A stretch of 6,094 nt of DNA, taken from assembly GCA_903904635.1 (NCBI GenBank), contig CAIVDH010000045.1, forward strand, positions 1 to 6,094. The letters are read 5' to 3'. This document shows, piece after piece, positions 5,971 through 6,094 of this stretch (the stretch's first letter is position 1; every line of letters begins with the position of its first letter). The notes below the pieces were generated by a model, which did not search any database, was not told the origin of the DNA, and worked only from the letters and a program-made list of their open reading frames with translations. Source of the stretch: an uncultured Burkholderiales bacterium. GTDB taxonomy: Bacteria > Pseudomonadota > Gammaproteobacteria > Burkholderiales > Burkholderiaceae_D. The position numbers and the translations under genes were made by a program.

Positions 5971-6094
5971 ATGGACATCAAAGCACTCAAGGCACTGCAA
6001 TGGAAAGTATTTGAAAATGTCGCTGCGGCTTCATTAGTGCCGCTCATGCGCATAGGCGATGAACTCAAATTATTTATCACCCTCTCAGCTTGCG
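5971..6094 (+). CDS. Probable SAM-dependent methyltransferase, 3'-partial
   Basis: Only the first 41 codons are in the window; the frame runs open off the right edge. The peptide begins MDIKALKALQWKVFENVAA and continues with a segment containing PLMRIGDELKLF. This resembles the N-terminal helical/winged-helix region of class I methyltransferases in which a Lys-Val-Phe segment and an Arg-Ile-Gly-Asp-x-Leu-x-Leu-Phe segment precede the SAM-binding domain. The SAM-binding motif itself would lie beyond the window, so the assignment rests on this short N-terminal likeness. It starts 16 bases after the alkB stop, with the purine-rich AAGAAAG about 7 bases before the ATG, so it is probably cotranscribed with alkB. 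Confidence 0.5.
   Translation, partial: MDIKALKALQWKVFENVAAASLVPLMRIGDELKLFITLSAC

Noticed and set aside
1..6094. CRISPR arrays, tRNA or rRNA genes, insertion sequences and prophage genes
   Set aside because: No regularly spaced repeats, RNA gene signatures, transposase or phage proteins were seen on either strand.

Overview
The window looks like chromosomal DNA from a flagellated Gram-negative proteobacterium. The evidence is a stator gene pair whose sequences resemble the PomA/PomB type, a flagellar-type sigma-54 activator, an AlkB-family membrane hydroxylase and roughly balanced base composition. A beta- or gammaproteobacterium is likely, but I cannot fix the genus from sequence alone.

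Layout from left to right. (1) Bases 2-958, plus strand: the 3' part of a gene for a membrane-anchored coiled-coil protein with an Ala-rich hinge and a Lys-Ser/Ala-Asp tandem repeat. Its frame is open to the window edge, so its true start probably lies outside. (2) Bases 1064-1546, plus strand: a small single-domain cupin standing alone. (3) Bases 1638-4609, minus strand: a three-gene unit transcribed as sigma-54 activator, then pomA-like, then pomB-like, with gaps of 36 and 5 bases. It converges on the cupin gene. A good sigma-70-type promoter (consensus TTGACA, 17-base spacer, TTCAAT) lies upstream of the activator. (4) Bases 4610-4961: a 352-base divergent control region with a 17-base palindrome, a 7-base-arm inverted repeat, a 10-base direct repeat, AAGCA repeats and a weak sigma-54-like site. 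(5) Bases 4962-5954, plus strand: a compact, divergent AlkB-type non-heme diiron hydroxylase. (6) From 5971 to the window end, plus strand: the start of a probable SAM-dependent methyltransferase, 16 bases after alkB and probably in the same operon.

How the genes fit together. The minus-strand unit couples an ion-driven flagellar stator (PomA channel subunit, PomB channel and peptidoglycan anchor) to a FleQ/FlrA-like enhancer-binding protein that has no N-terminal sensory domain. The divergent unit pairs a hydrocarbon- or lipid-hydroxylating enzyme with a methyltransferase. Nothing in the sequence shows that the two halves act in one system; the shared control region with repeated motifs is the only link. 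The most interesting points are the domain-less flagellar-type activator inside a stator operon, the unusual linker of the PomB-like protein, and the atypical AlkB motifs next to a methyltransferase.
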